A stretch of DNA of 64,000 nt from Synechococcus sp. MU1617 (GTDB taxonomy: Bacteria; Cyanobacteriota; Cyanobacteriia; PCC-6307; Cyanobiaceae): contig NZ_VTLB01000003.1 in the NCBI RefSeq assembly GCF_020514235.1, forward strand, positions 62,001 through 126,000. The letters are read 5' to 3'. Positions within the stretch are counted from its first letter, which is position 1. Each line of letters opens with the position of its first letter. The notes under the pieces were generated by a model that saw only the letters and a program-made list of their open reading frames with translations, ran no database searches and was not told where the DNA came from. A program made the position numbers and the translations under genes. Positions 63,940-64,000 of the stretch are shown here, piece after piece.

Positions 63940-64000
63940 GCTGCCGGCTTGCGCCACCAGCCCGCCAGCACTGCCAGCACGGATTCGGCCCCGATCACGC
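63936..64000 (-). CDS. C-terminal end of an upstream gene (partial)
   Basis: The last 20 residues, VIGAESVLAVLAGWWRKPAA, of a minus-strand gene whose body lies beyond the right edge. Its TGA overlaps the GTPase ATG, so it belongs to the same operon. The family cannot be told from this fragment. Confidence 0.6.
   Translation of the reverse strand, partial: VIGAESVLAVLAGWWRKPAA

Overview
The window looks like the chromosome of a marine unicellular cyanobacterium, most likely a marine Synechococcus (picocyanobacterial lineage). The evidence is an apcE/apcA/apcB/apcC allophycocyanin core set, the cyanobacterial-order ATP synthase operon (including the duplicated b and b' subunits), a circularly permuted two-piece tmRNA gene, a Ccs1/CcdA cytochrome c biogenesis pair, and several small cyanobacterial families (PAP/fibrillin, Nif11-like, DUF2808, DUF3326). 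Most of the DNA is moderately GC-rich and densely coding. No database search was possible; assignments rest on motifs and family knowledge.

Layout. 1-10.5 kb is housekeeping: accC (cut by the left edge), tRNA-Leu(GAG), an LpxB-like protein, msrB, a PRC-barrel protein, smc, a stand-alone LigD-phosphoesterase-like protein, a YqjD/YqjE-like membrane pair, an AT-richer P-loop protein and an RlmL-like RNA methyltransferase. The permuted ssrA (tmRNA) follows at 10.5-10.8 kb. From 10.8 to about 17.4 kb is a sparsely coding, partly AT-rich island. It holds a lipoprotein of the DUF1254 type, a truncated tyrosine recombinase, an orphan ParA-like ATPase, a frame-disrupted gene, small ORFs, and a repeated terminator-plus-leader unit. 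I read it as the decayed remains of an element next to ssrA.

17.5-20.8 kb has small exported or thylakoid-type proteins. 20.8-37.9 kb is the most striking region, a surface-glycan locus. One minus-strand run of eight tightly packed genes encodes a CMP-nonulosonate synthetase, three tandem related putative glycosyltransferases, a three-part NeuB synthase fusion, and three sulfotransferases. Divergent from it are a double-module KpsC and a KpsS fused to a PlsC-type acyltransferase. Facing these are an acyl-carrier protein, a beta-ketoacyl synthase and an OlsB-like N-acyltransferase, followed by a Wza-type export protein. Together they suggest a sulfated, sialic-acid-like capsule or glycolipid with its own lipid-anchor machinery; the combined function is inference.

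37.9-64 kb returns to core genes: purB, glnB, queF, ccs1/ccdA, ftsW, tlyA, the allophycocyanin core genes, a methyltransferase, the full ATP synthase operon, a 2OG-oxygenase, ferredoxin with three coupled genes, ald, nadE, nadD and a GTPase. Many neighbours share TGATG or ATGA overlaps, implying translational coupling.
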